A DNA stretch of 63,018 nt from Lautropia sp. (GCA_030528325.1 JAUMZD010000017.1:1-63018), one strand, 5' to 3'; shown: positions 43,072-54,356, numbered from the stretch's first letter. Notes: generated by a model from the sequence alone, not told the origin. A program made the numbers and translations.

Positions 43072-44133
43072 ATGACCGTTCGCCTGGCCATCGATGCGAT
43101 GGGCGGGGATCACGGACTGGGTGTGACGGTGCCTGCTGCATTGTCGTTCCTTCAGTCCCACCCCGATGCAGAGCTGTTGCTCGTGGGTCGTCCCGACGAA
43201 GTCGAGGCTGCCCTGCAGCAACACGCCGCCCATCTGCCGGGCGGCTTGAGTGGCGCCGTTGCTCAGGCACTGAAGGGGCGCTACCGTATCGTGGCGGCCA
43301 GTGAAGTGATCCGGATGGACGACAACCCGGTGCAGGCGCTGCGCAATCGCCGGGATTCATCCATGCGCATCGCCATCGAGCAGGTGAAATCGGGTGAGGC
43401 CGATGCCTGTGTCAGCGCCGGCAACACCGGTGCCCTGATGGCCATCTCGCGCTTCGTGCTGAAGACGCTGCCCGGTATCGACCGGCCGGCCATCGCCACC
43501 CAGCTGCCCACCCGCCAGGGGGGCTACGTCACGATGCTCGACCTGGGCGCCAACGTCGATTGCGAGCCGGTGCACCTGATGCAGTTCGCCATCATGGGCA
43601 GCGCGCTGTCGTCGGTACTCAGTGACAGCGAGCGTCCGACGGTGGGGCTGCTCAACATCGGCGAGGAGCTGATCAAGGGCAATGATGTCGTCAAGGAGGC
43701 CGCCCGGCTGATCCGCGAGACACCGCTCAACTTCGTTGGCAATGTCGAGGGCAATGATGTCTACTTCGGCAAGGCGGATGTGGTCGTCTGCGACGGTTTC
43801 GTCGGCAATGTGGCACTGAAGACGTCCGAAGGTGTCGCCCAGATGATCGGGGCGATGATGAAGCAGGAATTCTCGCGCAACTGGCTGACCAGGCTGGTGG
43901 GCCTGTGTGCGATGCCCGTGCTTCGGCGCTTCCGGGACAAGGTCGATCACCGTCGATACAACGGGGCCGCCCTGATCGGCCTTCGCGGCATCGTGTTCAA
44001 GAGCCACGGTTCGGCTGATGCCGTGGCCTATGAGTCGGCCTTGCAGCGTGCCTATGACGCCGCCCGTCATGGTCTGATCGAGCGCATCGCTGCCGCGATG
44101 CCCGCCGCCGCCAGCGTGCCGGCAGGCACCTGA
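43072..44133 (+). CDS. plsX: Phosphate acyltransferase PlsX
   Basis: 353 aa. It makes acyl-phosphate from acyl-ACP for phospholipid synthesis. Clear motifs: [10 protein letters not shown] at the start, [34 protein letters not shown] and [15 protein letters not shown]. Start ATG at 43072. It follows rpmF by 50 nt, the standard order. Confidence 0.96.
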   Translation: MTVRLAIDAMGGDHGLGVTVPAALSFLQSHPDAELLLVGRPDEVEAALQQHAAHLPGGLSGAVAQALKGRYRIVAASEVIRMDDNPVQALRNRRDSSMRIAIEQVKSGEADACVSAGNTGALMAISRFVLKTLPGIDRPAIATQLPTRQGGYVTMLDLGANVDCEPVHLMQFAIMGSALSSVLSDSERPTVGLLNIGEELIKGNDVVKEAARLIRETPLNFVGNVEGNDVYFGKADVVVCDGFVGNVALKTSEGVAQMIGAMMKQEFSRNWLTRLVGLCAMPVLRRFRDKVDHRRYNGAALIGLRGIVFKSHGSADAVAYESALQRAYDAARHGLIERIAAAMPAAASVPAGT

Positions 44134-44467
44134 GTCACGGGTACCCCGGGGGCACGGGCTTTCTCCGTCAGGGGGCACAGCCTTTCTCCGTCTTTCGCCG
44201 ATCCCGTCGTGTTTTCCAAGCTCCTGGCAGGCACGATGGGGTCTTTGCGCGTCCGTATCCGGCGTTCGTGGGCACCGGATGTGGCGGCATGTGCCATATT
44301 TATCTGCGGTGTGTGTCGAAAATGTTGCGGGTCTATGCCGTATCATGGCGGTTCGCTGTCGTTCATGATGTTTGTCACACAAAATGTCAGCGCGATGGCC
44401 CCGTGTACGGAGCCGGATATCGTCCGGCCGTGGAGTTTCGACCTTTTTTCGCTGAACCCGCTGAATC
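44134..44467 (+). other. plsX-fabH spacer
   Basis: 334 bp without a supported gene. It holds two imperfect tandem units of about 22 bp (ending CTTTCTCCGTC, 44149-44193), a weak GGAGCTTGG-like site (44216-44230) and an A/T-richer part (44290-44400) where a fabH promoter could lie; no confident boxes are seen. Confidence 0.5.
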
Positions 44468-45487
44468 ATGTCTATGACAGATCTTTCTGCAACTGCCGTG
44501 GGTACCCAGGGCCCACGTTTTTCGCGTGTCATCGGTGTCGGGGCGGCACTGCCTGCCCGTCGTGTGACCAACGCCGATCTGGCAGCTGATCTGGCAACCC
44601 GGGGCATCGAGACATCGGATGAGTGGATCGTCACCCGGACCGGCATCCGTCAGCGCTGGCTGGCGGCGCCCGACGAGACGACCACGGTGCTTGGTGCCCG
44701 TGCTGCGCGTGAGGCGATGAAGATGGCGGGCGTCTCGGCCGACAGCATCGACCTGGTCGTCTGTGCCACGTCCACGCCGGACCAGATCTTTCCCAGCACC
44801 GCCTGTCTGATCCAGAGCGAACTGGGTGTCCAGCAGGGCGGTGCCTTCGATGTGCAGGCCGTCTGCAGTGGCTTCGCCTACGCGATGGCCAATGCCGATG
44901 CGCTGATCCGGGCCGGTGTGGCGAACCGTGCGCTGGTGATCGGTGCCGATGTCTTTTCACGTATTCTGAACTGGAACGACCGGACCACCTGTGTGTTGTT
45001 CGGCGATGGCGCAGGGGCTGTGCTGCTGTCCGCCGACAGTCAGCCGGGCGTGCTGGCATCGCGCCTGCATGCCGATGGGCGTCATGCCAACATCCTGTCC
45101 ACGCCGGGCAGTGTCCGGGGCGGCGTCGTCACGGGTGATCCGTTCCTGCGCATGGACGGGCAGGCGGTGTTCAAACTCGCGGTAAGGGTGCTGGCCGACA
45201 TGGCGCACGAGACGCTGGCTGCCGCAGGCCTTGCCCTCGATGATCTCGACTGGCTGGTGCCGCATCAGGCCAATGTCCGCATTCTGGCGGCCACCGCCTC
45301 CCGACTGGGCCTGCCGCCCGAGAAGGTGGTTTCCACCGTTGCCGATCATGCCAACACCTCGGCCGCCTCGGTGCCTCTCGCACTGGCCACGGCTGTCGGC
45401 GATGGTCGTATCAGGCCGGGTCAGCTGGTGCTGCTCGAAGGGGTGGGCGGTGGCTTCACCTGGGCAGCCAACCTGATCCGCATGTAA
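44468..45487 (+). CDS. fabH: 3-oxoacyl-ACP synthase III FabH
   Basis: 339 aa. It starts fatty acid chains by condensing acetyl-CoA with malonyl-ACP. The catalytic triad is Cys in [11 protein letters not shown], His in VPHQANVRI and Asn in DHANTSAAS. It has a normal N-terminus after a ~15-residue lead. It opens the fabH-fabD-fabG-acpP-fabF set. Confidence 0.96.
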   Translation: MSMTDLSATAVGTQGPRFSRVIGVGAALPARRVTNADLAADLATRGIETSDEWIVTRTGIRQRWLAAPDETTTVLGARAAREAMKMAGVSADSIDLVVCATSTPDQIFPSTACLIQSELGVQQGGAFDVQAVCSGFAYAMANADALIRAGVANRALVIGADVFSRILNWNDRTTCVLFGDGAGAVLLSADSQPGVLASRLHADGRHANILSTPGSVRGGVVTGDPFLRMDGQAVFKLAVRVLADMAHETLAAAGLALDDLDWLVPHQANVRILAATASRLGLPPEKVVSTVADHANTSAASVPLALATAVGDGRIRPGQLVLLEGVGGGFTWAANLIRM

Positions 45488-45504
45488 TCTGCTTGGAGTT
45501 CCCG

Positions 45505-46452
45505 ATGAGTGTTGCTTTCGTTTTTCCCGGACAGGGCTCCCAGGCCGTCGGCATGCTGTCCAGCTATGCCGGACAGCCCGAGGTGGATGAGCTGGCCCGG
45601 CGCGCCGATGAGGCACTGGGCGAGCCGCTGTCCACCCTGATCGCCAACGGGCCGGCCGATGAGCTGGCACTGACCACCTGGACACAGCCGGCCATGCTGC
45701 TGGCCGGCATGGCCAATCTGGCGGCCTGGCGCGCAGCTGGCGGCCCCGAGCCGGATGTCGTGGCTGGCCACAGTCTCGGCGAATACACGGCGCTCGTGGC
45801 AGCCGGTTCGCTGGATCTGGAAACCGCCATCCGCCTCGTGCGCCTGCGGGCACAGGCCATGCAGGAAGCCGTGCCTGTCGGCACCGGCGGCATGGCTGCC
45901 ATCCTGGGACTCTCGGACGAGGACGTGATGGCCGCCTGCGAGTCGGCCCGTGCCGTGCCCGGTTCGGAGACTCGCGAAGAAGTTGCTCCCGTCAATTTCA
46001 ATGCACCCTCACAGGTCGTGATCGCCGGCCACACCGGTGCCGTGCAGCGCGCCTGCGAGGCTGCCCAGGCCAGCGGTGCCCGTCGTGCCGTCATGCTGCC
46101 GGTGTCCGCGCCTTTTCACTCGGTTCTGCTTCAACCGGCCGGCGAGGTGCTGAAAGCGGCGCTCGCCGACATCGAGCTGAAGGCGCCAGCCATTCCGCTC
46201 ATCAACAACGTCGATGTCGCTTTCGAGAGCGATCCTGACCGTATCCGCGATGCGCTGGTCCGTCAGGCCTGGCATCCGGTTCGCTGGGTCGAGCTGATCC
46301 AGGCCCTGGCCGATCGGGGTGTCGATCATTTCGTCGAGTTCGGGCCGGGCAAGGTGCTGACAGGCCTGATCAAGCGCATCGCACCCAAGGCTCGCCTCGA
46401 CAATGTCAGCGATGCCGCTTCCCTTCAAACCACTTTGGCAAGATTTCAATGA
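45505..46452 (+). CDS. fabD: Malonyl-CoA-ACP transacylase FabD
   Basis: 315 aa. Motifs FVFPGQGSQAVGM, nucleophile Ser in AGHSLGEYTAL and His in SAPFHSVLL. The ATG at 45505 has TTGGAG 5 nt upstream, preferred to a start four codons earlier. It overlaps fabG by 4 nt. Confidence 0.96.
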   Translation: MSVAFVFPGQGSQAVGMLSSYAGQPEVDELARRADEALGEPLSTLIANGPADELALTTWTQPAMLLAGMANLAAWRAAGGPEPDVVAGHSLGEYTALVAAGSLDLETAIRLVRLRAQAMQEAVPVGTGGMAAILGLSDEDVMAACESARAVPGSETREEVAPVNFNAPSQVVIAGHTGAVQRACEAAQASGARRAVMLPVSAPFHSVLLQPAGEVLKAALADIELKAPAIPLINNVDVAFESDPDRIRDALVRQAWHPVRWVELIQALADRGVDHFVEFGPGKVLTGLIKRIAPKARLDNVSDAASLQTTLARFQ

Positions 46453-47210
46453 CCCAAACCGAATCTCTACCGCTGGGCAACCTGGAAGGTCAGGTCGCTC
46501 TCGTGACCGGCGCCTCGCGCGGCATCGGCCAGGCAACGGCAGCCATGCTCGCCCGTGCCGGTGCGCTGGTGATCGGCACGGCCACCACCGAGAAGGGCGC
46601 CGAAGCCATTGCAGCCCATCTGGGCGGCCAGCATCAGGGTGTGGCGCTCGACGTGAACGACGCTGCAGCCTGCGAGGCACTGGTCGACCGGATCGTGTCC
46701 GGGCATGGCAAGCTGTCGATTCTCGTCAACAACGCCGGCATCACGCGCGACACGCTGGCGATGCGGATGAAGGATGAAGACTGGAATGCCGTCATCGACA
46801 CGAATCTGACGGCCGTTTTCCGCATGGCGCGTCTGGCCATCAAGCCGATGATGAAGGCGCGCTACGGTCGCATCATCAACATCACCTCGGTGGTGGGGCA
46901 GTCGGGCAATGCCGGGCAAGCCAACTATGCCGCTGCCAAGGCGGGTGTTGCAGGGATGTCGCGCGCGCTGGCCCGCGAAGTCGGCAGCCGTGGCATCACG
47001 GTCAACTGCGTGGCGCCGGGCTTCATCGACACCGACATGACCCGCGCTTTGTCCGAAGATCAGGTAAATTCGCTGAAACAGCAGATTCCAAGTGGCCGTC
47101 TGGGTCAGGTGGATGACATCGCGGCTGCCGTCCTGTATCTGGCTTCGCCGGGCGCAGGCTATGTGACAGGCGTGACCTTGCCCGTCAATGGCGGCATGTA
47201 CATGGTTTGA
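46449..47210 (+). CDS. fabG: 3-oxoacyl-ACP reductase FabG
   Basis: 253 aa short-chain dehydrogenase. NADPH motif TGASRGIG, NNAGITRDTLAMRM and catalytic YAAAKAG. It starts in an ATGA overlap with fabD. It reduces 3-ketoacyl-ACP in the elongation cycle. Confidence 0.96.
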   Translation: MTQTESLPLGNLEGQVALVTGASRGIGQATAAMLARAGALVIGTATTEKGAEAIAAHLGGQHQGVALDVNDAAACEALVDRIVSGHGKLSILVNNAGITRDTLAMRMKDEDWNAVIDTNLTAVFRMARLAIKPMMKARYGRIINITSVVGQSGNAGQANYAAAKAGVAGMSRALAREVGSRGITVNCVAPGFIDTDMTRALSEDQVNSLKQQIPSGRLGQVDDIAAAVLYLASPGAGYVTGVTLPVNGGMYMV

Positions 47211-47376
47211 GGATACAATCGCGGATTGTTTTTGGAGCCGGTATCTGGTCAAATCAGTGCCGGCTGATTGCCAGACCGAGACAGCACGAGTGCTTTACCG
47301 GTTATCGGTAACAGATCAAACAGAAAGCCGGTAGCATTGCACCGGTGCAGTAGTCAGTCATCAGGAGAGTATTGAA

Positions 47377-47616
47377 ATGTCGGATATTGAGGCACGGGTC
47401 AAGAAGATTGTGGCCGAGCAGTTGGGCGTGAACGAAGCTGAAGTGAAGAACGCTTCGTCGTTTGTGGACGACCTGGGTGCCGATTCCCTGGACAACGTCG
47501 AGCTGGTCATGGCGCTGGAAGACGAGTTCGGCACCGAAATCCCCGATGAGGAAGCTGAAAAGATCACCACCGTTCAGCAAGCCATCGACTTCGTGACGGC
47601 TCACTCGAAGAGCTGA
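47377..47616 (+). CDS. acpP: Acyl carrier protein
   Basis: 79 aa, acidic. The phosphopantetheine Ser is in [19 protein letters not shown] precedes the ATG. The last base of the stop codon is the first base of the fabF ATG (TGATG), giving tight coupling. The 166-bp spacer before it, with a short hairpin, may carry an extra acpP promoter, but none is clear. Confidence 0.97.
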   Translation: MSDIEARVKKIVAEQLGVNEAEVKNASSFVDDLGADSLDNVELVMALEDEFGTEIPDEEAEKITTVQQAIDFVTAHSKS

Positions 47617-48851
47617 TGAGCAAGCGGCGCGTCGTCATCACGGGTCTGGGCCTCGTCTCGCCGATCGGCAACGACATCGAGACGGGCTGGGCCAATCTGG
47701 TGGCAGGGAAGTCAGGCATCGGCCAGATCACCCGCTTTGACGCCTCGGCCCTGCCTGTGCGCATCGCAGGCGAGGTTCGGGACTTCAACCCTGCCGATTG
47801 GATGAACCCGAAGGAGCTCCGTCACTTCGACACCTTCATTCATTATGGTGTCGCAGCCGGGTTGCAGGCCTTCCGTGACAGTGGGCTGGAGATCAACGAA
47901 CAGAACGCCGAGCGTTTCGGTGCCTTCGTCGGCTCCGGCATTGGCGGCCTGCCGCTGATCGAGTCCACGCACACCGAATACATGGCGCGCGGCGTGCGAC
48001 GCATCTCGCCGTTTTTCGTGCCGGGTTCGATCATCAACCTGCTGGCAGGACAGCTGTCGATCATGCTGGGTCTGCAAGGCCCCAGCTATGCGGTCGTCAG
48101 TGCCTGCACGACGGGCCTGCACTGCATCGGTGATGCCGGGCGACTGATCGCCTACGGTGATGCCGACGTGATGCTGGCCGGTGGCGCAGAATCGAACCTG
48201 TCTCCGCTGGGGGTCGGTGGTTTCTCGTCGATGCGCGCGCTGTCGCTGCGCAATGATGACCCGCAGACGGCCAGCCGTCCGTGGGATCGTGATCGTGATG
48301 GCTTCGTGCTGGGTGAGGGTGCTGGCGTGCTGGTGCTCGAAGAGCTCGAGCATGCGAAGAAGCGTGGCGCCCGCATCTATGCCGAGCTGGTCGGCTTTGG
48401 CATGAGTTCGGATGCCCACCACATCACGGCGCCGGACATGAAAGGTCCGGCACGGGGCATGACGAATGCCCTCCGGGATGCCGGCATCGACAGGGAATCG
48501 ATCAGTTACGTCAATGCGCATGGCACGTCCACGCCATTGGGGGATCTGAACGAAACCAATGCAATCAAGCTGGCCTTCGGTGATCACGCCAGAAAACTCG
48601 TCATCAATTCCACCAAGTCGATGACGGGGCACCTCCTGGGCGCTGCCGGCGGTATCGAGGCCGTGTTCAGCGCGCTGGCCGTGCATCATCAGGTCTCGCC
48701 ACCTACGATCAACATCCAGAATCAGGATCCGGAGTGCGATCTGGATTATTGTGCCAACGAGGCACGGCAGATGGACATACAGTATGCGATGTCCAACTCC
48801 TTCGGTTTCGGTGGCACCAACGGCACGCTGATCTTCAGCCGCTTCAGCTGA
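47616..48851 (+). CDS. fabF: 3-oxoacyl-ACP synthase II FabF
   Basis: 411 aa. Catalytic Cys in [13 protein letters not shown]; His residues in [11 protein letters not shown] and [13 protein letters not shown]; the family C-terminus [15 protein letters not shown]. It elongates acyl-ACP chains. The gene block ends at the terminator 17 nt downstream. Confidence 0.97.
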   Translation: MSKRRVVITGLGLVSPIGNDIETGWANLVAGKSGIGQITRFDASALPVRIAGEVRDFNPADWMNPKELRHFDTFIHYGVAAGLQAFRDSGLEINEQNAERFGAFVGSGIGGLPLIESTHTEYMARGVRRISPFFVPGSIINLLAGQLSIMLGLQGPSYAVVSACTTGLHCIGDAGRLIAYGDADVMLAGGAESNLSPLGVGGFSSMRALSLRNDDPQTASRPWDRDRDGFVLGEGAGVLVLEELEHAKKRGARIYAELVGFGMSSDAHHITAPDMKGPARGMTNALRDAGIDRESISYVNAHGTSTPLGDLNETNAIKLAFGDHARKLVINSTKSMTGHLLGAAGGIEAVFSALAVHHQVSPPTINIQNQDPECDLDYCANEARQMDIQYAMSNSFGFGGTNGTLIFSRFS

Positions 48852-48867
48852 ACGCCACCTGACCAGG

Positions 48868-48898
48868 AACCGGCCTCTTCCATGGGCCGGTTTTTTTT
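48868..48898 (+). terminator. Rho-independent terminator after fabF
   Basis: AACCGGCC and GGGCCGGTT pair around TCTTCCAT, followed by eight T (48891-48898). It closes the fab operon. Confidence 0.9.
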
Positions 48899-48923
48899 CG
48901 ACCCCGCCCGGAGCCTCCTGCCG

Positions 48924-49652
48924 ATGTCGATGCCGACGCCGCTGACCATCCAAGTGGAAACCGTCGATGCCAGTGTCTGGCTCGACCGGCTGCTGCTGGT
49001 ACTGGTGGTGGTGTTGATGGCGGCTGCCTGGTGGCTTGAAACGCCTTACAACGTGCTGTGGCTGGCGCTCTTCGGCGCCGTGGCCTGGGGCGTGCCCCGG
49101 CTGCTTTTCGGTTCACGTCGTGCTGCCGATGCGGCCGCCCAGCGTCACCGGACGATGAGCGCCCTGGATGGCTCCCGACGTCGGTTCAGTCCGGCCAGCC
49201 TCTGCGCCCAGGCCAGAAGTCCGGTGCTTCACAAACCGTGGGCATTGCGTGTGGATGCCGATGGCAGCCTGTCATGTCGCTGGACGCCCGATGCTCCCTG
49301 GGCGCCGGTCGAGAGCCTGCAGACCTTGCAGCTCGGGCCTTTGCTGCAGCTGCGCTTTCAGGCCCGGATGGCTGGCGACCCGGCTTCACCGCTAACCGAA
49401 TCCGATCCTTCAGGGCAGAACGCCCCCCTGGCTCGCGGGGTTGAATCCGGTGCGATCGATCCCATCACTTATGCTGCGCCAACGTCCACCGGATCGGCAG
49501 CTTCCGCGTTGATGACGGAAGCATCCCCGGTGCGGCAGCCGGAACCTGCCTTGCAGCACGCGGCCTGTCTCCTGTGGATGCCCCGCCTGCCGGCTGACGA
49601 GGTAGCGGCGCTCAGGCGCTGGCTGCTCTGGAGACAGCGCGGTGGACAATGA
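48924..49652 (+). CDS. Membrane-associated hypothetical protein between fabF and mucD
   Basis: 242 aa. Two close N-terminal hydrophobic segments (about 17-55: LLLVLVVVLMAAAWWLE and LWLALFGAVAWGVPRLLFG), then a soluble part. The layout recalls YgfX-type small membrane proteins that sit before rpoE in this locus, but the C-terminal part is longer and Ser/Pro-rich. The ATG at 48924 is chosen; an ATG at 48882 lies inside the fabF terminator. The final segment CLLWMPRLPADEVAALRRWL looks conserved. Confidence 0.6.
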   Translation: MSMPTPLTIQVETVDASVWLDRLLLVLVVVLMAAAWWLETPYNVLWLALFGAVAWGVPRLLFGSRRAADAAAQRHRTMSALDGSRRRFSPASLCAQARSPVLHKPWALRVDADGSLSCRWTPDAPWAPVESLQTLQLGPLLQLRFQARMAGDPASPLTESDPSGQNAPLARGVESGAIDPITYAAPTSTGSAASALMTEASPVRQPEPALQHAACLLWMPRLPADEVAALRRWLLWRQRGGQ

Positions 49653-49675
49653 CTTATTCGTGAGGTTCCTGATTG

Positions 49676-51223
49676 ATGATGAATACCCCAGAAACTCCTG
49701 CTCGCTTCAAGCGTAGCCCACTGGCGGCCCGGGTGGCAGGTGCCTGTCGTGCTTCGCTGGCCGGTGGCCTGCTGGCCACGGCTGCGATGCTGGCACCGTT
49801 GGCGCTGATCACCGCACCGGCTCCGGCCGAAGCCCAGGTGGCCGCCCGCCAGTTGCCGGACTTCACCCAGCTTGTCGAGCAGACAGGGGGGGCCGTCGTC
49901 AATATCCGTACTACCGAACGGGCCGGTAACCGTCAGAACCCGCATGGTCTGAATGAGTTGCTCGACCCCAATGACCCGTTCTACGAGTTCTTCCGCCGCT
50001 TCTTCCCGCCGGGCGCCGTGCCGGGTGTGCCGCAGCAGCCGCAGGGGAGACAGGGCCCGCCGTCGAATCAGGAAATCCCGAAGGGCCTGGGGTCGGGCTT
50101 CATCATCTCCCAGGATGGTTATCTGCTGACGAACCATCATGTGGTCGAAGGGGCCGATGACATCTACGTGACGCTGACGGACAAGCGGGAATTCAAGGGC
50201 AAGCTGATCGGCTCGGACCGGAACACCGATGTGGCGCTGATCAAGATCGATGCCACCAACCTGCCCGTGCTCAGCATCGGGGATCCCAATCAGGTGCGCG
50301 TCGGCGAGTGGGTGCTGGCCATCGGCTCGCCCTTCGGTCTGGACAACACCGTCACGGCCGGCATCGTCTCGGCCAAGGCCCGTGAGACGGGCGACTACCT
50401 CCCCTTCATCCAGACCGATGTGGCGGTGAACCCCGGCAACTCCGGCGGGCCGCTCATCAACATGAACGGCCAGGTCATCGGCATCAACTCGCAGATCTAC
50501 AGCCGTACCGGCGGTTTCATGGGCATTTCCTTCGCGATCCCGATCGACGAGGCCATGCGCGTCTCCGACCAGCTGAAGGCCAAGGGGCGGGTCGTCCGCG
50601 GGCGGATCGGGGTCGCCATCACCGAGGTGACGAAGGAAATCGCCGAGCCGCTGGGGCTGGAAAAGCCGATGGGCGCCCAGGTGAGCAGCGTCGAGCAGGG
50701 TGGACCGGCCGGCAAGGGCGGTGTCGAACCCGGTGACATCATCCTGAAATTCGATGGCAAGCCGGTCGAACGCTCGAGCGATCTGCCGCGTCTGGTCGGC
50801 AACACGCAGCCGGGCACCAAGGTCGACATCGAGGTCTGGCGCCAGGGTCAGGCCGAGCGCCTGAGTGTGGTCGTGGGTGAAATCCCGTCCGAGCAGGTCA
50901 GGACGGCCCAGGGAGACCCGCAGGAGAAGGGGGCCACTGCCAAGGCCAACTGGCTGGGCATCGTGGCAGCCGACCTGACGGCCGAGCAGCGCCGGGAGCA
51001 GGGCGTACAGAAGGGCGGTGTAATGATCGGCTCGCTGGAGCCCGGGGGCATCGCCGCCCAGGCAGGCCTGCGTCAAGGCGACGTGCTGCTGCAGCTGAAC
51101 AGCCGTCACATCACCTCGGCCAGCCAGTTCGAGGGCTTGGTTGCCAAGCTGGACCGCAAGCGCACGATGGTGCTGCTCGTCAAGCGTGGTGCCGACGCCT
51201 CCTATGTGCCGATTCGCCCCTGA
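49676..51223 (+). CDS. mucD: Periplasmic serine protease MucD/DegP
   Basis: 515 aa HtrA-family protease/chaperone. Signal peptide (to about residue 52, APAEA); catalytic His in [10 protein letters not shown], Asp in [10 protein letters not shown], Ser in [11 protein letters not shown]; two PDZ domains (about 305-395 and 420-510). It degrades misfolded envelope proteins. GAGG at 49662-49665 serves ATG 49676 or 49679. The gene keeps its place before lepA but lacks the rpoE-rseA-rseB genes normally just upstream. Confidence 0.95.
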   Translation: MMNTPETPARFKRSPLAARVAGACRASLAGGLLATAAMLAPLALITAPAPAEAQVAARQLPDFTQLVEQTGGAVVNIRTTERAGNRQNPHGLNELLDPNDPFYEFFRRFFPPGAVPGVPQQPQGRQGPPSNQEIPKGLGSGFIISQDGYLLTNHHVVEGADDIYVTLTDKREFKGKLIGSDRNTDVALIKIDATNLPVLSIGDPNQVRVGEWVLAIGSPFGLDNTVTAGIVSAKARETGDYLPFIQTDVAVNPGNSGGPLINMNGQVIGINSQIYSRTGGFMGISFAIPIDEAMRVSDQLKAKGRVVRGRIGVAITEVTKEIAEPLGLEKPMGAQVSSVEQGGPAGKGGVEPGDIILKFDGKPVERSSDLPRLVGNTQPGTKVDIEVWRQGQAERLSVVVGEIPSEQVRTAQGDPQEKGATAKANWLGIVAADLTAEQRREQGVQKGGVMIGSLEPGGIAAQAGLRQGDVLLQLNSRHITSASQFEGLVAKLDRKRTMVLLVKRGADASYVPIRP

Positions 51224-51241
51224 GTTGCTGGTCTGACGGCC

Positions 51242-51260
51242 CTAGGAGCTTGGGCCCGCA
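51242..51260. repeat. GGAGCTTGGGC repeat downstream of mucD
   Basis: CTAGGAGCTTGGGCCCGCA, 18 nt after the mucD stop and upstream of the mucD terminator. Confidence 0.7.
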
Positions 51261-51331
51261 GCGGTTGCCATGGCACAGGGGGCCTGGCATCGTCGGGGCG
51301 CCGATGGCGCCCCATCCGCTGTCGTTCCGAA

Positions 51332-51377
51332 CGGCCTGCAGGATCTGCGGTTGTACCGTGCCCTGCAGGCCGTTTTT
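51332..51377 (+). terminator. Rho-independent terminator between mucD and lepA
   Basis: A perfect 11-bp stem, CGGCCTGCAGG/CCTGCAGGCCG, with a 19-nt loop, followed by TTTTT. It separates mucD from lepA, so lepA needs its own promoter; TACAAT at 51472-51477 is a candidate -10 without a good -35. Confidence 0.8.
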
Positions 51378-51513
51378 CCGACAGGACACCGCGGGCACGG
51401 GTGTAAGCGGGCGGCCGGCACAAGGCAGAAACAAAATTGAGACGCGTGCCAACAGGACGGCCAGACCCTACTACAATAGGCAGCTTTGGGTGGTGAACTC
51501 CCGTTATCCCGAC

Positions 51514-53307
51514 ATGCAGCATATCCGCAACTTTTCCATCATCGCCCACATCGACCACGGCAAATCGACGCTGGCCGACCGTCTGATCCAGAAGCTCGGC
51601 GGGCTTTCCGATCGGGAGATGGACAGTCAGGTGCTCGACTCGATGGATCTGGAGCGCGAGCGTGGCATCACCATCAAGGCACAGACGGCTTCGCTCAATT
51701 ACAAGGCCGCCGACGGTCACACCTACCAGATCAACCTGATCGACACGCCGGGACACGTGGACTTCTCCTATGAGGTGAGTCGTTCGCTGTCGGCCTGTGA
51801 AGGCGCGTTGCTGGTGGTCGACGCCTCCCAGGGGGTCGAGGCCCAGACGGTGGCCAACTGCTACACGGCCATCGACCTCGGGGTCGAGGTCGTGCCGGTT
51901 CTGAACAAGATGGATTTGCCGTCGGCCGACCCGGACAATGCCCGGGCCGAGATCGAGGATGTGATCGGCATCGACGCCACCGATGCCATTCCGGCCAGCG
52001 CCAAGACGGGTCTGGGCATCGACGAGATCCTCGATGCCATCGTCACCCGCATCCCGCCACCGAAGGGCGACCCGGAGGCACCGCTGCAGGCGCTGATCAT
52101 CGACTCGTGGTTCGACAACTATGTCGGGGTCGTCATGCTGGTGCGGGTCGTCAATGGCACGCTGAAGGTTCGTGACCGAATCAAGCTGATGGCCGTCGAT
52201 GCCACGCAGATCTGTGACCAGCTCGGCGTGTTCACGCCACGCTCGTCGCCGCGTGAAACGCTGTCGGCCGGGCAGGTCGGTTTCATCATCACCGGCATGA
52301 AGGATCTGAAGCAGGCCAAGGTCGGTGATACGATCACCCATGTCTCTCCGGCTGCGAAGGAGCCGCTACCGGGCTTCAAGGAGATCAAGCCGTCGGTGTT
52401 CGCGGGCCTGTACCCGGTCGAGGCCAGTGAGTACGATGCGTTGCGCGAGGCGCTGGAAAAGCTCAAGCTCAACGATGCCTCGCTCCAGTTCGAGCCGGAG
52501 GTCTCGCAGGCGCTGGGCTTCGGTTTCCGTTGCGGCTTCCTGGGCATGCTGCACATGGACATCGTGCAGGAGCGGCTCGAGCGCGAATACGACATGGACC
52601 TGATCACCACGGCGCCCACGGTGATCTACGAAGTGCTGATGACCGATGGCACGGTCGAGCGGGTCGAGAATCCGGCACGGATGCCCGAGCAGGCCCGCAT
52701 CGCCGAGATCCGCGAGCCGATCGTGAAAGTCGTCGTCTTCGTTCCGCAGGAGTATGTCGGCCCGGTCATCACGCTGTGCACCAGCAAGCGTGGGGTGCAG
52801 CGCGACCTCTCCTATCACGGCCGCCATGTTCACCTGACCTACGAGCTGCCGATGAGCGAGATCGTGCTCGATTTCTTCGATCGTCTGAAGTCGGTCTCGC
52901 GTGGCTATGCCTCGATGGACTACGAGTTCCTCGAATATCGCGCGTCTGACGTGGTCAAGATGGATCTGCTGATCAATGGCGACAAGGTGGATGCGCTGTC
53001 GGTGATCGTGCATCGTTCCAACGCCCAGTCGCGTGGCCGTGAGGTGGCCAGCCGGATGCGCGAGCTGATTCCGCGGCAGATGTTCGATGTGGCGGTGCAG
53101 GCAGCCATCGGCAGCAACATCATCGCCCGTGAGACCATCAAGGCGATGCGCAAGAACGTGCTGGCCAAGTGCTATGGCGGTGACATCACCCGAAAGCGCA
53201 AGCTGCTCGAAAAGCAGAAGGCCGGCAAGAAACGGATGAAACAGGTCGGCTCGGTCGAGATCCCGCAGGAGGCCTTCCTGGCGGTGCTTCAGGCCGAAGA
53301 CCGCTGA
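51514..53307 (+). CDS. lepA: Elongation factor 4 (LepA)
   Basis: 597 aa translational GTPase. G1 in [11 protein letters not shown], switch region [10 protein letters not shown]3 [12 protein letters not shown]4 NKMDLPSA; the LepA-specific C-terminal domain ends in [20 protein letters not shown]. The start [14 protein letters not shown] agrees with the family and with the usual 597-600 aa length; GTGs at 51490/51493 are possible but less likely. Confidence 0.96.
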   Translation: MQHIRNFSIIAHIDHGKSTLADRLIQKLGGLSDREMDSQVLDSMDLERERGITIKAQTASLNYKAADGHTYQINLIDTPGHVDFSYEVSRSLSACEGALLVVDASQGVEAQTVANCYTAIDLGVEVVPVLNKMDLPSADPDNARAEIEDVIGIDATDAIPASAKTGLGIDEILDAIVTRIPPPKGDPEAPLQALIIDSWFDNYVGVVMLVRVVNGTLKVRDRIKLMAVDATQICDQLGVFTPRSSPRETLSAGQVGFIITGMKDLKQAKVGDTITHVSPAAKEPLPGFKEIKPSVFAGLYPVEASEYDALREALEKLKLNDASLQFEPEVSQALGFGFRCGFLGMLHMDIVQERLEREYDMDLITTAPTVIYEVLMTDGTVERVENPARMPEQARIAEIREPIVKVVVFVPQEYVGPVITLCTSKRGVQRDLSYHGRHVHLTYELPMSEIVLDFFDRLKSVSRGYASMDYEFLEYRASDVVKMDLLINGDKVDALSVIVHRSNAQSRGREVASRMRELIPRQMFDVAVQAAIGSNIIARETIKAMRKNVLAKCYGGDITRKRKLLEKQKAGKKRMKQVGSVEIPQEAFLAVLQAEDR

Positions 53308-53350
53308 TCATCCGCCCGGACGGCGCCATCCTTCCGGTGGTGCCTGCCAT

Positions 53351-53378
53351 CCGTCGGCGCAAGGCCTGCTGCCGACGG
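53351..53378 (+). terminator. Possible hairpin between lepA and lepB
   Basis: CCGTCGGC and GCCGACGG pair perfectly around a 12-nt loop, followed by TATTTG. The tail is weak, so it may be an attenuator or an mRNA stabiliser. Confidence 0.4.
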
Positions 53379-53453
53379 TATTTGCCCCCAGAGACCCGGG
53401 TGCATCAGCCTGACTGCGTTACTCTGCTTCCTGTCGATTCCTGGTAAGCCATC

Positions 53454-54335
53454 ATGAATTTTCCGTTGATCCTCTTTCTGCTGACCGCTTTCACGCTGTG
53501 CATCTGGCTGCTGGACCTGCTGGTGCTGGCACCGGGGCGTCGCCGGGCGGCCGAGGAGCGGTTGCAGGCCTGGGATCGTGAGCAGCAGGCTCGTGGCGGG
53601 CGCATGAATGCCCAGGCTCGCCAGCAGCTGGAGAACAGCCTGAAGCGGCGTCCAGCCTGGCTCGATTACACGGCGGGCCTGTTCCCGGTGCTCTTCGTCG
53701 TGTTCGTGCTGCGTTCCTTCCTGTTCGAACCTTTCAAGATTCCATCCGGCTCGATGCTGCCGACCCTTCAGGTCGGCGACCTGATCCTCGTCAACAAGTA
53801 CAGCTATGGCGTGCGCCTGCCGGTCGTCAATACCAAGGTCATCGAAGTCGGTGAACCTCGGCGCGGTGATACCGTCGTGTTCCGCTATCCGCTCGACACC
53901 TCGGTCGACTACATCAAGCGTGTGATCGGCCTGCCGGGTGATACGGTCACCATCCGCAAGGGCCGGGTATTCATCAATGGTGAAGAGGCGCTCCTGCGTG
54001 AGGCAGGTGAATACTTCGATGCCGAGCGGGGCCGTTATCTGCCGCGCTATGCCGAAACGCTGGGAGAGACCACCCACCGGATGCTGATCGATCTGGACAA
54101 CCCGGCCAACGTGAAGCCGATGCCGGGCACGTCGATGGAGCAGCATTGCCGCTACACGCCGCTGGAGCTGAGCTGCAAGGTGCCGGAGAAAAGCTATTTC
54201 GTGATGGGTGACAACCGTGACAACAGCCTCGACAGCCGGAGCTGGGGCTTCGTTCCCGAGAACAACCTGGTTGGACGGGCGTTTTTCATCTGGATGAATT
54301 TCAACGATCTGAAGAGAATTGGCAGTTTCCGCTGA
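53454..54335 (+). CDS. lepB: Signal peptidase I
   Basis: 293 aa. Two N-terminal membrane segments (about 3-23 and 72-90) and the catalytic Ser in KIPSGSMLPTL with Lys in YIKRVIGLPGD. The later box YFVMGDNRDNSLDSR is typical. It removes signal peptides from Sec and Tat substrates. It follows lepA in the standard order. Confidence 0.96.
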   Translation: MNFPLILFLLTAFTLCIWLLDLLVLAPGRRRAAEERLQAWDREQQARGGRMNAQARQQLENSLKRRPAWLDYTAGLFPVLFVVFVLRSFLFEPFKIPSGSMLPTLQVGDLILVNKYSYGVRLPVVNTKVIEVGEPRRGDTVVFRYPLDTSVDYIKRVIGLPGDTVTIRKGRVFINGEEALLREAGEYFDAERGRYLPRYAETLGETTHRMLIDLDNPANVKPMPGTSMEQHCRYTPLELSCKVPEKSYFVMGDNRDNSLDSRSWGFVPENNLVGRAFFIWMNFNDLKRIGSFR

Positions 54336-54356
54336 TATCCTTGTCGTGACACCATC

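Noticed and set aside
51250..51513. Upstream extension of lepA
   Set aside because: It would read through the mucD terminator; LepA length and N-terminus fit the ATG at 51514.
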